DNA of 64,000 nt from the NCBI GenBank assembly GCA_900239685.1, contig OENT01000806.1:1-64000 (forward strand), written 5' to 3'. Every line of letters starts with the position of its first letter. Position 1 is the first letter of the stretch. The DNA is from Rotaria macrura. Taxonomy: Eukaryota > Rotifera > Eurotatoria > Philodinida > Philodinidae. This document shows positions 38,319-51,100 of this stretch, in pieces. The position numbers and the translations under genes are program-made. The notes beneath the pieces were generated by a model, which made no database searches, was not told where the DNA came from, and worked only from the letters and a program-made list of their open reading frames with translations.

Positions 38319-38816
38319 TTAAAGTTGCAGAATAAATTGTCCATTGGGTTCATGAAATTGTCTACCAACATAGGTAACCCATGCAGCAACACCAACAAAT
38401 AATGTTAATGAAAGTAATCCTAAATCCGCAATTAAAAATTTTGATGAGAGTAAATCAAATGCTTTCATTTTACTAATTTCATATGCAACAAATAGAATTA
38501 AAAGAACATTAGTTAGATTAACCATATATGTAACATATGCATGTACTGTTGCGTAAATATGATATTGTCGACCCAGAAAACAAGACAAAACAAGTGGAAG
38601 AAGAATAACACCGAGTATAATAATGATCAAACCGAGTATAATCAAACAACTAAATATAAATTGATAATCTGATGATATTAGAATAAATGTGATGTTGACG
38701 ATTAGTAAACTAAAGCCAACTAATGTATGATAAAAAGCCAGACATCCAGCTAAATTTCCCCAATAAACACCTGATTTCCAATTAGAATCATATAGTATAG
38801 TTGAATCTACTTCCAT
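38319..38816 (-). CDS. four-transmembrane protein, unknown family
   Basis: A 165-aa frame read from the internal ATG at 38816 (MEVDSTILYDSNWKSGVYWG). The upstream part of the open frame is low-quality, so I prefer this start. Four hydrophobic helices lie at about residues 28-48, 52-80, 90-111 and 127-150, with short loops and a polar C-terminus (GRQFHEPNGQF). The loop after TM2 holds LGRQYHIYATVHAYVTY, and GRQ recurs near the end, hinting at an internal repeat of a two-helix unit. Topology suggests a small plasma-membrane or vesicle protein (MARVEL- or tetraspan-like), but no diagnostic motif was found. It lies between two synaptotagmin-like genes on the opposite strand. Confidence 0.6.
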   Translation of the reverse strand: MEVDSTILYDSNWKSGVYWGNLAGCLAFYHTLVGFSLLIVNITFILISSDYQFIFSCLIILGLIIIILGVILLPLVLSCFLGRQYHIYATVHAYVTYMVNLTNVLLILFVAYEISKMKAFDLLSSKFLIADLGLLSLTLFVGVAAWVTYVGRQFHEPNGQFILQL

Positions 38817-39916
38817 TTTGTGATTATAAATGCATTTAACGAACTGAGGGTACAGAATGAATACACGAATAAATACAAATATATATACACATATGCATGC
38901 ATGTATCGATTCTTGCGTATTATTGAATACGGAGAGAGAAAGAAAACAAAAGAATGACTGCATTTCGTTTTTGATTTTATCAGCTGATTTTAATACGACA
39001 TGCGTAATCTTGATGCATTGTCGTTTATCATTGTCTTCTTCTTCTTCTTCTTCTTCTCAACATAGCATTCATCGATATTTCTCAAAGGAATAGACTTTAA
39101 ACAAATAAGTCTATTGTTTGATCTATACAATCTGTAATTTCACGAGACAGATTCATTTCTGATTATGCTTATTGTTTTAGGATAATTAAAAAAAGACAAT
39201 ATACAGAGTATCAATCTTTTGATGAAATTAATTCATTCAAACATTTAACATTCTTGATCATAGTCATCCTTGTATTATACAGGTCATCGTGTGTCTTCGT
39301 TCCTGTATTGACTTATGACAAATCTAAATTTCATAATATGTCATCAAGTCAGAATAACAATTACATAGAAGAAGATTTATTTCATCATACTCTGCATAGA
39401 ATAAAATTATTCAGAATCAATCAATAATGCGTATCTGGACGAGACTTCAGTCGACAAAAACCTCTATCAATATTGATTTCTAGTGTATTTTTCTATTGAT
39501 TTATATTTAATCAGTATTCCACAATAGTTCGATAAAAGAATGTCAGTCGAGAACTATGATGCATTGTTCGATTTTCATACCAAAAAAAAAGAAAGAATGT
39601 CTAGTTTTTTTTAAGCTCTAATAGTATTGTTTTCGCTTGTTTGTATGTACTTTTTTTTATATGAATGGTTATAATAACAAATCAATTGTGGTGAATATTA
39701 CAATAAAAACATTACGAAGACTATTTTCTGATGGAAAAGAATAAAAAGCACGGGAAAATAATTACAAAACGAGATTGTTTTGATCGTCTAATGACAAGAC
39801 AATATTGCATCGGGTACTTACAAGCTAATCATTATATTCTCTGATTTCTTCTCGTAAGAGTTACATAGACGGTAAAAGAGGACAAGGTGTTATAGTGACA
39901 GAACGAAAAATGATGT
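38817..39916. other. intergenic with a CTT microsatellite
   Basis: Upstream flank of the four-TM gene. A pure (CTT)n run occurs at about 39034-39057. No other feature is supported. Confidence 0.45.
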
Positions 39917-39990
39917 TCTCCTCGCGGGATTCGAACCACACATCTCCTGCTATCCGGGCAGTTGTCCTATTCCAATTAGACTAGAAGAGA
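39917..39990 (-). tRNA. tRNA-like sequence, probably a tRNA pseudogene
   Basis: The 74-nt minus strand has a 7-bp acceptor stem (TCTCTTC with GAGGAGA, one G-U pair), a D arm (GTCT/GGAC), a perfect internal A box (TAGTCTAATTGG) and a perfect B box (GGTTCGAATCC). The anticodon stem CTGC/GCAG closes a 7-nt loop CCGGATA. It lacks the universal U33 and has U at position 37; read in place, the anticodon would be GGA (Ser), but the long serine variable arm is missing. The T stem (TGTGG with CCCGC) pairs poorly. It is therefore probably decayed or a tRNA-derived SINE head; no poly-A tail follows. Confidence 0.6.
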
Positions 39991-41488
39991 CACATCCATT
40001 TGTATTCGTCATACATAGTGATCTATCATATCCACTATGTAACAGTAAGGTATTACATTTACTGATACATGGCTTCATGGGTCATGATAATCATTCTAAC
40101 GGATTTATAATGACCTTTACACATGTACTATCTCATATAAAGAACAACTTAAGTTTTAGTTGCTTGAAAACAATATCCTGCCGTATTCTAATAAATATTT
40201 TCAGAATCCATAAAGCAACATCGGTGAGATATATATGTATATACTATTGAATACGTTTAAAGCCATTCTTTGTTCAGATTATTGAATTCGAGTGAAGACT
40301 CCTATTGTTATGAAAACTAAAAGTTGATTGAATGTTATTATTTACTATGGATATTAAATGTAGACGGACTCTTTTTATTTTCTTTACGATTCATGTAATT
40401 TTTTATTGAGCTCATGAACTAATTTCGAAAATTTCAAAGAAAAACAAGAAAGTCAGTGAAACTTGAATCAAAAGAAAACTTGAATAGATCTTGATGAAAT
40501 GTTTTTCATTCTCGACAATATTCAACACAAATGAATTTCCTATCAAATAACAACTAGAGACGATTTATTTCTTTCTCGTCTTATGCATTACATGTCGAGT
40601 TTCGAATGGTAATACGATTGAAGAAAATATCTATGATATGTTCATCATATTTTGATTACTTTCAAATCATGTGACATCTTTAGTAAACGGTTCGAAATAA
40701 ACGATGTGCATTTCCATCGACCAAACGAAGATGATGACATGTCAAATCGTATGTAAAATGCTATTTTTATTGTGTTCAATGCCGATCTAATCATTAGTTC
40801 ATTGACATTTACTATTCATTCGAATAATAATTTATTATTCATCACATTTCTACTCGATAGATCCTTCTTAGATATTTCAAAATTCTTATTGTATTTGTCT
40901 TTTCAAAGATGAAAAGTGTAAGTTCAAGTTCAGTATGTAGACGATTTATGGATCAGTAAGTTAATTTTAGTTTTGTTTCACTTTTTAAATCAACCAATGA
41001 GTTAGAAATTCAATTATGCTCTTCAACAATGATGATGAAACTTGTTATGTCAGCGTGTAATCAAACTTCTTCTAACATACATTCGAATGAGCACTTAAAT
41101 ATTTGCACGTATAATTACTTGGAAAATAATCATTGCAAAGAGCAAAACAAAACCGTGATATATTATTGAATATTTCTGCTTCGTTGTCGTTGCGCAAATC
41201 TCAATAGCTACCTGTCATCTGTCATATGTCAGCTAACCTTAACTTTATTTACTGAGCATGGTTATGTAGAATTGTCGCGTAATTTCAGACGTCATTGGTG
41301 CGATCTTCAACTTTTTTTTATCTCCTATATTCATTCGCTAATACTTATCAGTGATGAAAGATGTGGGTATTGGCTTCCTTTTTCTGTTGTTATTTTACTT
41401 GTCATGTTTCTAATTGAATTCGATCTGTCACACAGGCACATTTCTTTTCCTTTGACGTCAGTATTATTTGTTTCATCATATCATCATT

Positions 41489-41515
41489 ATATATATATAT
41501 GTATGTATGTATGTG
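41489..41515. repeat. (TA)n followed by (TATG)n microsatellite
   Basis: A run of ATATATAT passing into repeated GTAT/ATGT units. A second (TA)n tract lies at about 41830-41846. Confidence 0.7.
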
Positions 41516-42310
41516 TAAGATTTCATTTGGTTTGCATTATTATTACAGTTTAATTTCTAGTTATTTTTTGTTCATAGTTGGTTTGTGCATGTAGGCATTA
41601 AAGCATTATTTTCTTCAATTTTCTCTCGCAAAGTACCGGGTCGATAGAAAAATAAAGCGAGAGGAAAATGTCGGAAGAAAATGAGGCAAGATGCAATTAT
41701 AGATACATGGTATTCTTTAGCTTATAGTCACAAAGTGCTGCCCGGGTATGGATGAGTGGGTGTAGAAAATAAAAGGAAACAAACTTCTAACACGATATAA
41801 TATGGAAATAAAAAACAGAAGAAAAAGATATTATATATATATATACATCCAATTGCTTTTTTCGTTTGTCAAAAGAGCTAGAAATTAAATTTTTTTTATC
41901 CATTTTTTTCCATAGAAGTCATAGCAGCACTTTGTATAGATAAACGGAGAGAAAAGAAAACATGTTTTTGCTCTATAATCCTATGAAAACGACATGTTAA
42001 ACAATCGTGATATAATTTTGTATCTATCTCATCTATTATTATTTGTCAAGCAATACATAGTAATTGCATTTAACGGAATGGTCGATTTTTTCCACTCCCG
42101 ATCAGAGTAGCATCTTCAGAGAATATAAATAATAGTATGCTAGCATAAAGAAGATAAAGAATAGGCGCTGACACATTCGTGCACACAACTTCGAGAAAAC
42201 AAATGTGTTTTGTGTTGCTTCTCGTCGACTGTTATCATTGAATACAGACAAAACACGACGAACAGGTAGTTCAGTTGTTCCTCGCATTCATGAAAACATT
42301 TCGGCTTTTA

Positions 42311-42340
42311 CTTCTCTTTCTTTCTTTCTTTCTCTCTCTT
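42311..42340. repeat. (CTTT)n/(CT)n microsatellite
   Basis: A pyrimidine run of CTTT units ending in CTCTCTCT. A similar CT run is at about 46638-46654. Confidence 0.7.
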
Positions 42341-43649
42341 AGTTGGTTCTTCGTTTTCTCCTCCCCCGACTATTGCTGTTAGAGCTACTGTCTCAGTTTC
42401 TTTGCTTTTCTCTGTGTTCCTGTTTTGTTCATTTCTCATAAAAGAGTGAGTGCACATTTACTCATTCTTTCTTATAAATGTCGCTTGCTTTTCTTATTGA
42501 GTATATTAAAATATAAGTTATATCTACCTATGATTGTTTTTGACAATCTAACTTCCTTATCAACTGTGTGTCAAGTAGGAATTCGAGAGTTTCCTTTCGA
42601 TTCAATAGAATGAAAATCAATGTAGATGTTCATATGCGTTGAGTGAATATGCTGCAGAGCGTGACATTCGAAACTTAAAGGATTCGAAGAGACGACCTGA
42701 CGGGGGAGATTGAAACGAGAAAGAAGAAAAAAAGTAATCGCATATGTTTATGCTCTCTAGCTCTCAAGAAGTAAGTGAAAACATCATAGGAAACAAGCCT
42801 AGTAAGTAGAAGTAGATTTCTTTCTAAGTTTTTGATCTAAGAACGAATTTCTATTTTTACTAAAGAAGATAGATCAATCTAAAATCTTATTATATTTTAA
42901 TAATTATTCGTCCTATGTGTAGGATAGATTTATTTACATTCAATAAGGTTTTATCATTATTCTGACATAAGTAAAGAATGTATTTAGTCGCTTGGTCAAT
43001 GATGTAAGATAAGACAAGAGGTTAGTCATGATTTATCTGAAATGTTTTTTCTTACAGAATTTTTTTTTCCTATTTACTGAGTAAATTTTATGACATTTTC
43101 TATTTTCTTTATGCCAACTAACATTGAGAATTGTCAGACGTTTTTATCTGACTTTTATGTTTAAAGACTCCATCAACACGGGACTAGCAGAAACAATAAT
43201 GCATAGAAGAATGAACAACAAGAGACAATGTGTAATGAAGGAAGTAGAATTGCCGCACGTAAAGATCTCAATGCATGATTTTCAATTGTTTTTAGTGAAT
43301 CAGACTAACCTTAGATAGATTATAAAATAGTTAAAAGCACTTAGTTCCACTTCGTATTTCTTCATTCCTTTTTTTTTAATATATAGTCCGCCATGAAAGT
43401 TTTATTTTTTATATGACAAAGATAAAATGTAGAAAGTATTCATCGTGTTTCCTGCCTCTAGACTAAGTGAATCTTGTTTTGTAATCACTTGTGTGAAGAT
43501 GCATTTATTGATTATGTGAGTGTATTGTTTATTTGATGCTTCATAGTAAAAAAGAATTGAATGGTTATAAAAAGGACAAAAAGGCAAGTATTCATTTTGT
43601 TTTAGATGTTAAACGTTTCTGATTGACAAAAATAAAACAAAGTAGCAAA

Positions 43650-45172
43650 ATGGTTTTCTCCGTCTTTTTTGGTATAATTATAGCCGTGTGTCTCGTCTCA
43701 ACAATAATTTTCTACGTATTTATGCGTTCTCGAGAAAAGATCAACTCATCCGACAAGACATCCAAGGATGAGAAACAAAGAATAAAATACCCATTGAGAC
43801 CATCGTTTGACTTCATAACAAAAACAATAAATCCAGATTTTCCAATACGAACAAGTTTATCAAGCAATAAAAGTCATCGTTCATCATCAACAGTAAATGA
43901 ATATGAAGAAAATCAATTAGATTACAAAAAGCAAAATATTTCTGTCGAATCCCTCAATATACCAACGACAACACTACGGTCAGCTAGTATGGCTAATAAT
44001 ATATTTCAAGTGCGTGGTCCTCGTTGTACGAATTGGCGGCAAGGTTCGATAGTTGATCCAAATCAAATGGCATTAATTCCATTTTCTCTTCCAAATAACA
44101 ATAATAATAACAAGTATCGACGACGATCCGTTGCCGTATGTAATAATATAATAGCAACAAGAGAAGATTTAATAGCCACGAAAGATTTAGCATTGCCACC
44201 TACTCTCTCATTTTCAATCGTTTATTTGAAAAATGCACAACTTAAAATACAATTTCATTCGATACAATCATTACCACCGAATGTTCATTTTCAACAATTA
44301 ACAATCAAAGTTAAATTAATACCCGATGGCAAAGAAAAGTCAATTCAAATTCGGAAAACAATTGAAAACGAAGCAACATTCGGCGATGAAAATAATCCGA
44401 TTTTTATTTTATTCTCAAGTGTTTCGTTTGAAAAACTAAATGAACGAAGTTTATCCATGACAATCAATGGTAAAGATCAAAGTAAAAAAACCATTCACAT
44501 TGGTCATATTGGAAAAGTCAATTTCAATCAAATAAATAAATTTGAAAATGAAAATCGTGTTGATTTTGTTCATGCTATTGAAAGAATAAAACCAGTAAGT
44601 CATGATTCATACTAAACTGTTCATCGTTTTGTTTGTTTGTTTGTTCATTCTAGTCATCAATTGAACTTTTTATTTCTCTTCAAAAGACTGATGATCAACA
44701 CATACATGTTGATATTCAACGAATAAAAGGATTAAAAATCGATCAGAAAAAGCTTGGTAAGATTTCTCTTCATACGAGATTATTCATTTTGAATAAAAGA
44801 AAAAAAAGAAAACGAATACAAAAAATCTGTCGTTTAGATGCTACATGTTATATACAAGTTATTCTTCTCGATCATCATCGACCATTATCGATGCAAAAAA
44901 CAAAATTCTATCGACTAAGCGCATCAAACTTTAATATCAACGAAGAGTTTGACTTGAATATTTTAACTTACAATTCAAACAATCTTGATCGTGTTATGAT
45001 TATGTTTAATTTATATTCAAACTTGAATCATGGAAATGAATATAAGCGGATAGCACATGTTAAACTTGCATCACCATTATATTGCACGGGTAGTGGTACT
45101 GTTCATTGGCAACAATTTAAGGCGCGAGAATCATTTTCAATGTGGCATACGTTGAACAAGGAACAACATTAG
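43650..45172 (+). CDS. synaptotagmin-like tandem C2-domain membrane protein (paralogue 2)
   Basis: Exons 43650-44594, 44654-44756 and 44838-45172 join in phase to 460 aa. The ATG at 43650 gives an immediate N-terminal TM helix (MVFSVFFGIIIAVCLVSTII) and a basic stop-transfer. A Ser/Asn-rich linker follows, including an Asn run near residue 150. C2A is about residues 190-310 (LSFSIVYLKNAQLKIQFHSI). C2B spans exons 2 and 3, from SSIELFISLQKTDDQHIHVD to the terminal VHWQQFKARESFSMWHTL. Intron 1 is phase 0 and intron 2 is phase 1, splitting a Gly/Asp codon at the same C2B site as in the gene at 23756. The conserved structure and similar layout show a duplication, although the proteins are now very different. 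Calcium-site Asp residues are not conserved. The exact class is unknown. Confidence 0.83.
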
Positions 45173-48100
45173 TTATTAGAGGACGAGGAACGAAAATATC
45201 TGAATGAATTTTATTCTATTTGTAGTAAAAATATTGGAATCCATCATTGTGTTGCTTTTTTTTGCTTGGCAGCTGTCTGTATATTTAAAAAAGACAATAA
45301 ATTGAGACGAGATCCGGTCTACATTAAAAATCCTTGAAAAACCGAAAACTAAAGTTTGTTTATGCAATGTGGCTCGTCTATAAGCTCATCAATTGTTGAG
45401 AATAAAAAATAATCACATGAAACTTAATCTAATCTATAAATTTAATTCGATGGCATAAAGCGCATTAGCACGTAGTGACTTTGAATATTTGTCATTGAAT
45501 GATGCAAAGTATCTCTAAGATAGTGATCGATTTTCTTGGTTTTTCAATAAGCTCATGTCGTTTAATAAAACTATTGATGCTGTTTTATTGAAGAAGCGCT
45601 CGGTTTAACAGTCGACAACAATCTTTTTGACATAAGTACACTTGAGGAAATCCGTCATTGTTCTGCAACATTCAAATTCAACTACGATCATGAGACAAGA
45701 AGGAACCTTTCTGTACTTATGAGAAATATCTTTCAATGAGAAGAATTCATTATTTCTTCATCGATAGTAACAAATTCTATTAATGATATTAAGTTTTATG
45801 CTGAATATGAATCATACAAATGTGACTTTGATGAATTGGCATATTCTATTCAATAATCAAACGAGTAGATCTAGAGTAATTTATTGATAAAATTTATTAT
45901 GAATGAATTCAATAAATCCAAGACGATAGAAGCGTATTTTTACGCTACTATGCTCTTGTAGCTTGGGCGTTATTTATCGGATCCTTTTTTTTTCTACTAA
46001 AAATAGAATTAATTAAACGAAGAAAAGAAAGTAAAAATAACATTAGGATATGTTTTTATTTTTGCTCTTTTTCAAATATATTTTTCTGTGAATTCTCAAG
46101 CATTGAGATGCGTAAAATCATGTATTTTTCTCGTTAACATAAAAGCATATTACGAAACAATAGAGAAAACATCTTTCTACTGTCCTACTTCATTCACAAA
46201 AAAAGTAGAATCACTGACAGTTTTGTCCTTTTTCATTAGAAAAAAGCTACATCGTGTTGTCATGTCATCATTATGTTAATTTGATGGCTCGGATTTGTAT
46301 ATATTGATTTACGTGTCACATAGTTGGAAAGAATTGCTTGAAATTACATAGTTAGACGAGATTGAGTTTACACAAGCCTTTTGCTCTGATGTTTTTGTTA
46401 GCGGAATAATCATCTTAAGTATATTTGTAACTTAATATGTGTGGGTTGGCGTTCATGAGAATCGTGGCGACTTGTTTTTGCCTAATTTATTTGCATGAGT
46501 CTACTGATCTGTGTACGGCAAAGCTAGACAGTTTGGTTTTGCTGCTTCATTTATTCTGACGACATAAACTATTAGGATTTTAAATGAATGGAAAATCTGT
46601 GAAAAAGGAGAAGAATATCTGTAAATAGAAAACATTATCTCTCTCTCTCTCTCTTTATTGTTTAACTTAGTGTAGATTAATTCTTGCATTAAAAAGAAAA
46701 TTATACACGAGTCACTTGTTACTAAATAGAACTGTTGTGTAATCTTGAACATTTTTATCATGTCATTGGATTATCTCCATAGAATATCATGATAATTAGA
46801 TCAATATTGATTTTATTCAATACGAACCGATGTATGATTATAGTAGTTAAGTCAAACGTTAACAAAATTTTAATTAAATCGATTCGAAATTTTAAAAAAA
46901 TATTCTATTTACTAATCATTGTAGAGACATTCCAAATCAAAACTGTACTTGTTGTCAAGCATGTTTTGCATCATCCTATGATTTTCTGTATTCATTCAAT
47001 GTTAAAAAATGCGTCTTTATTGTTTTGCATGTGCTGCACATCTTGAATTAACAAAAGAATAAGTGACTCATTCATCATTGGCAATAGAATCAGTATTGTT
47101 TTAGCTCACACTGAAAACGGAAATCACAAAAGTAGAAATGACGCATTAGGTTGATATTGTTTTCCATATTTATCTCATCGATCATTATTCTGCAAATAGA
47201 ATAGAATCGACTCACGACCTGGAATCAATAAATCGTATTTTATTTGTTTGATGTTAGACTAAAGCAATGATCACGGAACAAAAACTGAAAAGAATTTTGC
47301 ATCAAATAGTTTTCATCTGATGATTGCCTGTTTTGATACATCATTCGTCAAATGAAATCCGCTCTAGAAAATTATCGTATGTCGTAGATGTTCCTTTTCC
47401 TTTTAGACAGTTTGATTTCGTTTGAACTTTGTGGTTTGTGTCAATCAATATTTGATCGATGAATTCGAATCTTCTTTCAGTTTAACAAATGATATAACGG
47501 TCAGACATGAGAGAGCACGTGCAAAGATGGACACAAAGCAACAAGTATGGAAATACTCAAGTCTTACTGATTTCTCGGTTGGCAAAGCTACAACTTGACA
47601 TTTCTCAAATGCTTATATGTCAATCTAATTACTCGTAAAACAATTGAATATGATTGAGCATCATGTGAATATCAAGTGAAGGTTAGAAAGTATCATGTTT
47701 ATAGAATGTCTCAATTTTGTCAAGCGGCACACATGAACTTCTAATTAGTCTTGTTCACATATCAACGTCGATTTCACGACGATGAAAAATTTATTTTCAA
47801 TCGAATATTTCAATGGCAAGATCATCAATCAATTGACTCTTCATATAGTTATCTATGTAGTTGATCTAGAATAACTTCGACATGACACGTACGTCATTCG
47901 TTTTGAAATCTTATACGTATGATTAATGTGACATCTAATTGGATTTCCTGTTTCTTAATTTAACATTAAAGTTTCTATGTGCAGCAATCAGTTAAATATA
48001 ATATTTTCTGTATTTATCATATAGTTAAAAACATTTTCATACATATTGCACTGGAGAATTTCTTTATTCAAATAGAAGCGAAATGTTGCCAAGTCGAATT

Positions 48101-51100
48101 CAGTCGTATTCTACATGGAATTATTCTTGTTAATAAACTTACGTCTGTCAATCAATCATATTATTTCTGTTTCAATAAATTTCAGTATAAATTCTAATAT
48201 ATTAGGTTTTTTTTTGTTTCTAATAATTTATGATAATTTTGAATCAATAAGGATAGCGGTTTCCTCAGTGCATTTTTTAAGGAATAGAAAACAAAGCAGA
48301 TGTCAAATGCATTTGCTAGTCATCAAAAATTGAGTAGAATAATATAACAAGTGACTACAATCTTGTGCATGAGTTGAAAAACGTCTTTCACATTTGCTTC
48401 TCGATCGTTTTTTAAATATGTCGAATAAAACATGTACATGTGTCTCTTTCTCTTTACTAATAGCTAGATCTGAAGATGATAGAAGAAAGCATCATTCATT
48501 ATTCAATGTTTGCGAAATACTCGTGTTATCGATGTACATATGTATATATCACCAATCTGGATGCTTTTTCGGACATCCTTAATAACGTTGGGGGACATTT
48601 GTTTTTCAACAGACATTTCTTTCATGTGAAACTGAAGTATTACAATATGGTAGGTAATTTTTAATAACGACGTACTCGATTGTATGCTACTTAATTAAAA
48701 AAAAGCAGAGTACTTTCAAGAGCTCTCATATTTTGAAGCTATTCGGTAAGGCAACTATATTTATGCTAAAAAAAGCAGCTTTAATAACGGTATCTTCCCG
48801 TTTAATTAAGCTCGACATACTCTAAAGTTTTAGTACTTCTTACTTTAGTAGAAATTGACGTGACAAGATTCAAATTCTTATGTTGATCACGAATATTTTC
48901 TTGCTTATTCTACTCGACAAACTTTTCATTGAGAAAAATTTTAAGTATTTTCTGATGATGTTAAAAGTTTCTAAAAGTAACTTCCTTTCGAAAAACAAAC
49001 CAGCATTACGCTTCAACAATTACATATATCGTTGTCTCCGATGTCGTTTTCTTTTTATATATCTCATATAAAACTGAATTTCGACCGCTACTGAGATCTA
49101 TATCACTTATTATGACATAGTTATTCTAGAAGACTGATTCTATCGCAAATCGAAGTCGTCGTTATGTCCAATTTGGAAAACATAAAAAACTTATTTCACT
49201 ATCCAAGATCAACGAAATCAAAATATCGATTTGTTTTCAATTAATTAGTATTTCGCTTAGATATTTCGATATGAAAATGGCGTTTGTTTCAACTTTGAAA
49301 GTTCATTTTAATATCAATTTGGCATAAACAAGAATGCAGTAAAGCTTTCGTATTTCATCAAATTATATTTAGCAGCAAAATCATTTTTCTAACTTCTAAA
49401 AATCAATTGTTTTTGCTAAGATTAAGTTCAGTGGAAATGCTTAGTCATGTGCAGCAGTTCTCGTTTTCTATTAAAATCTTGTAAAATTTCTCATTCTAAA
49501 TTTCATCCATAGATAAGAAGAAAACGTTATTGTGATTATCTCCAATGATGGAAACCCATTGAAATTATTCATCAGAACTCCATTAAGTTGTGTAATAGAA
49601 TAAAAAAGTCAAGTTTTCAATGTAAAGAATGAATTTAATGTGAATAGACTTGCTCTAAAACAATGTGAGTTGATGTACTGAACAAACTCAACCCTTAGAC
49701 ACTACGGTTTGTAATGTTAGTTAAACTGCAAATATGAATGATTTTGAAGAATGCACAATCTAAATTATTTTAAATAACTTCTATTTTTTCTCTCATTCAG
49801 ACATAATGATGCAAGCTGTTGGCATCGACTAACTTTCCGTAGAAAGAATATATGTTGCAAGTTAAAATACTGGATTTAGTATAGTTTCTCATGTTTGAGA
49901 TTCCAATACGAAACATTATCAGAAAACTTTGCTTTGTACTTCAATGCCTCCTGTACGCAATGGTGTTATCAAATGTTCTCGTAATGTTAGTTCTCGATCA
50001 GTGAATTTTGTCATGGCTAATATTTAAAGAAGTGCCATAAAACAACAATGCCTTAAAATATACTATTAATACATAGACGGCTTGTTAGTTTTTCTTTTCC
50101 ATTAAGCGTATGTTGTTTTCTTCAAGGTAAAGACAACTTATCTCAGTGATTTCAATTATTGAACTTTGTTTTTCATATCAATATTAGTCTGAAAACAGTG
50201 AAAATTGCAAGACAGATGGTTCATGGAAATAAAAGTCATATTTCATGGAATGCCGCAAAATGCAATTTGGATCGAGGGATAAACTTTTCTTGCACACGTT
50301 TTACCAAATGATTCGTTTCTTTATTTATGTTTTTTTCTCACTCAAAAGAAAAAACAAAAGAAAGCACCAATCGAGACATACTCTTTTTCATGTTCGTGGA
50401 ATAGCTGACCCTTTGCATGTTTGAAACTCTTCTAAAATATTGATACCCATTCAAGAGAAATACTGTCACAGGATTATCTTATTTCCATGCAAGCACACAC
50501 TTTTCTTGTTCTCAGTGAAAGTGTTGAGGACTTCATGCGAGTGACGTATGTGAATTACATATCACATTGTTACATTGTTCCGAATAGAAGTGGTATGAAT
50601 TAATTAAAATCTAAGGGCATTCAATCTAAAAACAATATGATTCTTTTAAAAAATCAACTACATTACTTCGTTCATTTTAATATTCGAACAATGCATCGTG
50701 CTACTATAGTTTCGTGCTTCTTCAAGAGCACAACTCATGTGTATCGATGGTCGGAGTTACCAGTGCAAAACTACTCTCTCTGTCTCTCCATACGCATCAA
50801 TTCCTTTTTTAATAACTGCCACTCATCTTCTCTTATTCTATGAGTACGTCTAGGACATCTTTCTCAAGTGTCCATTGACATTTTTCTCTGTCAGCACGGC
50901 TCTTTTTTCTACTAGTTTGCTTATTTTCACGAGACAATCAATATGTAACAATCAACAATTGAAACACTCACAAAATAAATGTATAATTGCGGCATATCTT
51001 GTATCATAAATTTCATTTCATTCGTTTGATTTTGTTTTTGTAAATTAAAAGTTGATGAGTCCGTGGAAGAACTTTCCATAGAAACGTAGCGGATTATTTT

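Larger units (their letters stand above)
39991..43649. other. intergenic with simple repeats, no gene seen
   Basis: AT-rich. It contains short microsatellites (listed separately). ORFs at 41272-41553, minus 42287-42102, 42425-42613 and 43124-43318 have no motif. The last 30 bp hold an upstream in-frame extension of the next gene, but with no ATG. Confidence 0.4.

Noticed and set aside
38857-39093. 78-aa plus ORF with a Ser run
   Set aside because: The Ser run is the translated CTT microsatellite, antisense to the upstream region of the four-TM gene.
43623-43649. Start of the second synaptotagmin-like gene at 43623
   Set aside because: That codon is TTG. The ATG at 43650 leads directly into the TM helix.
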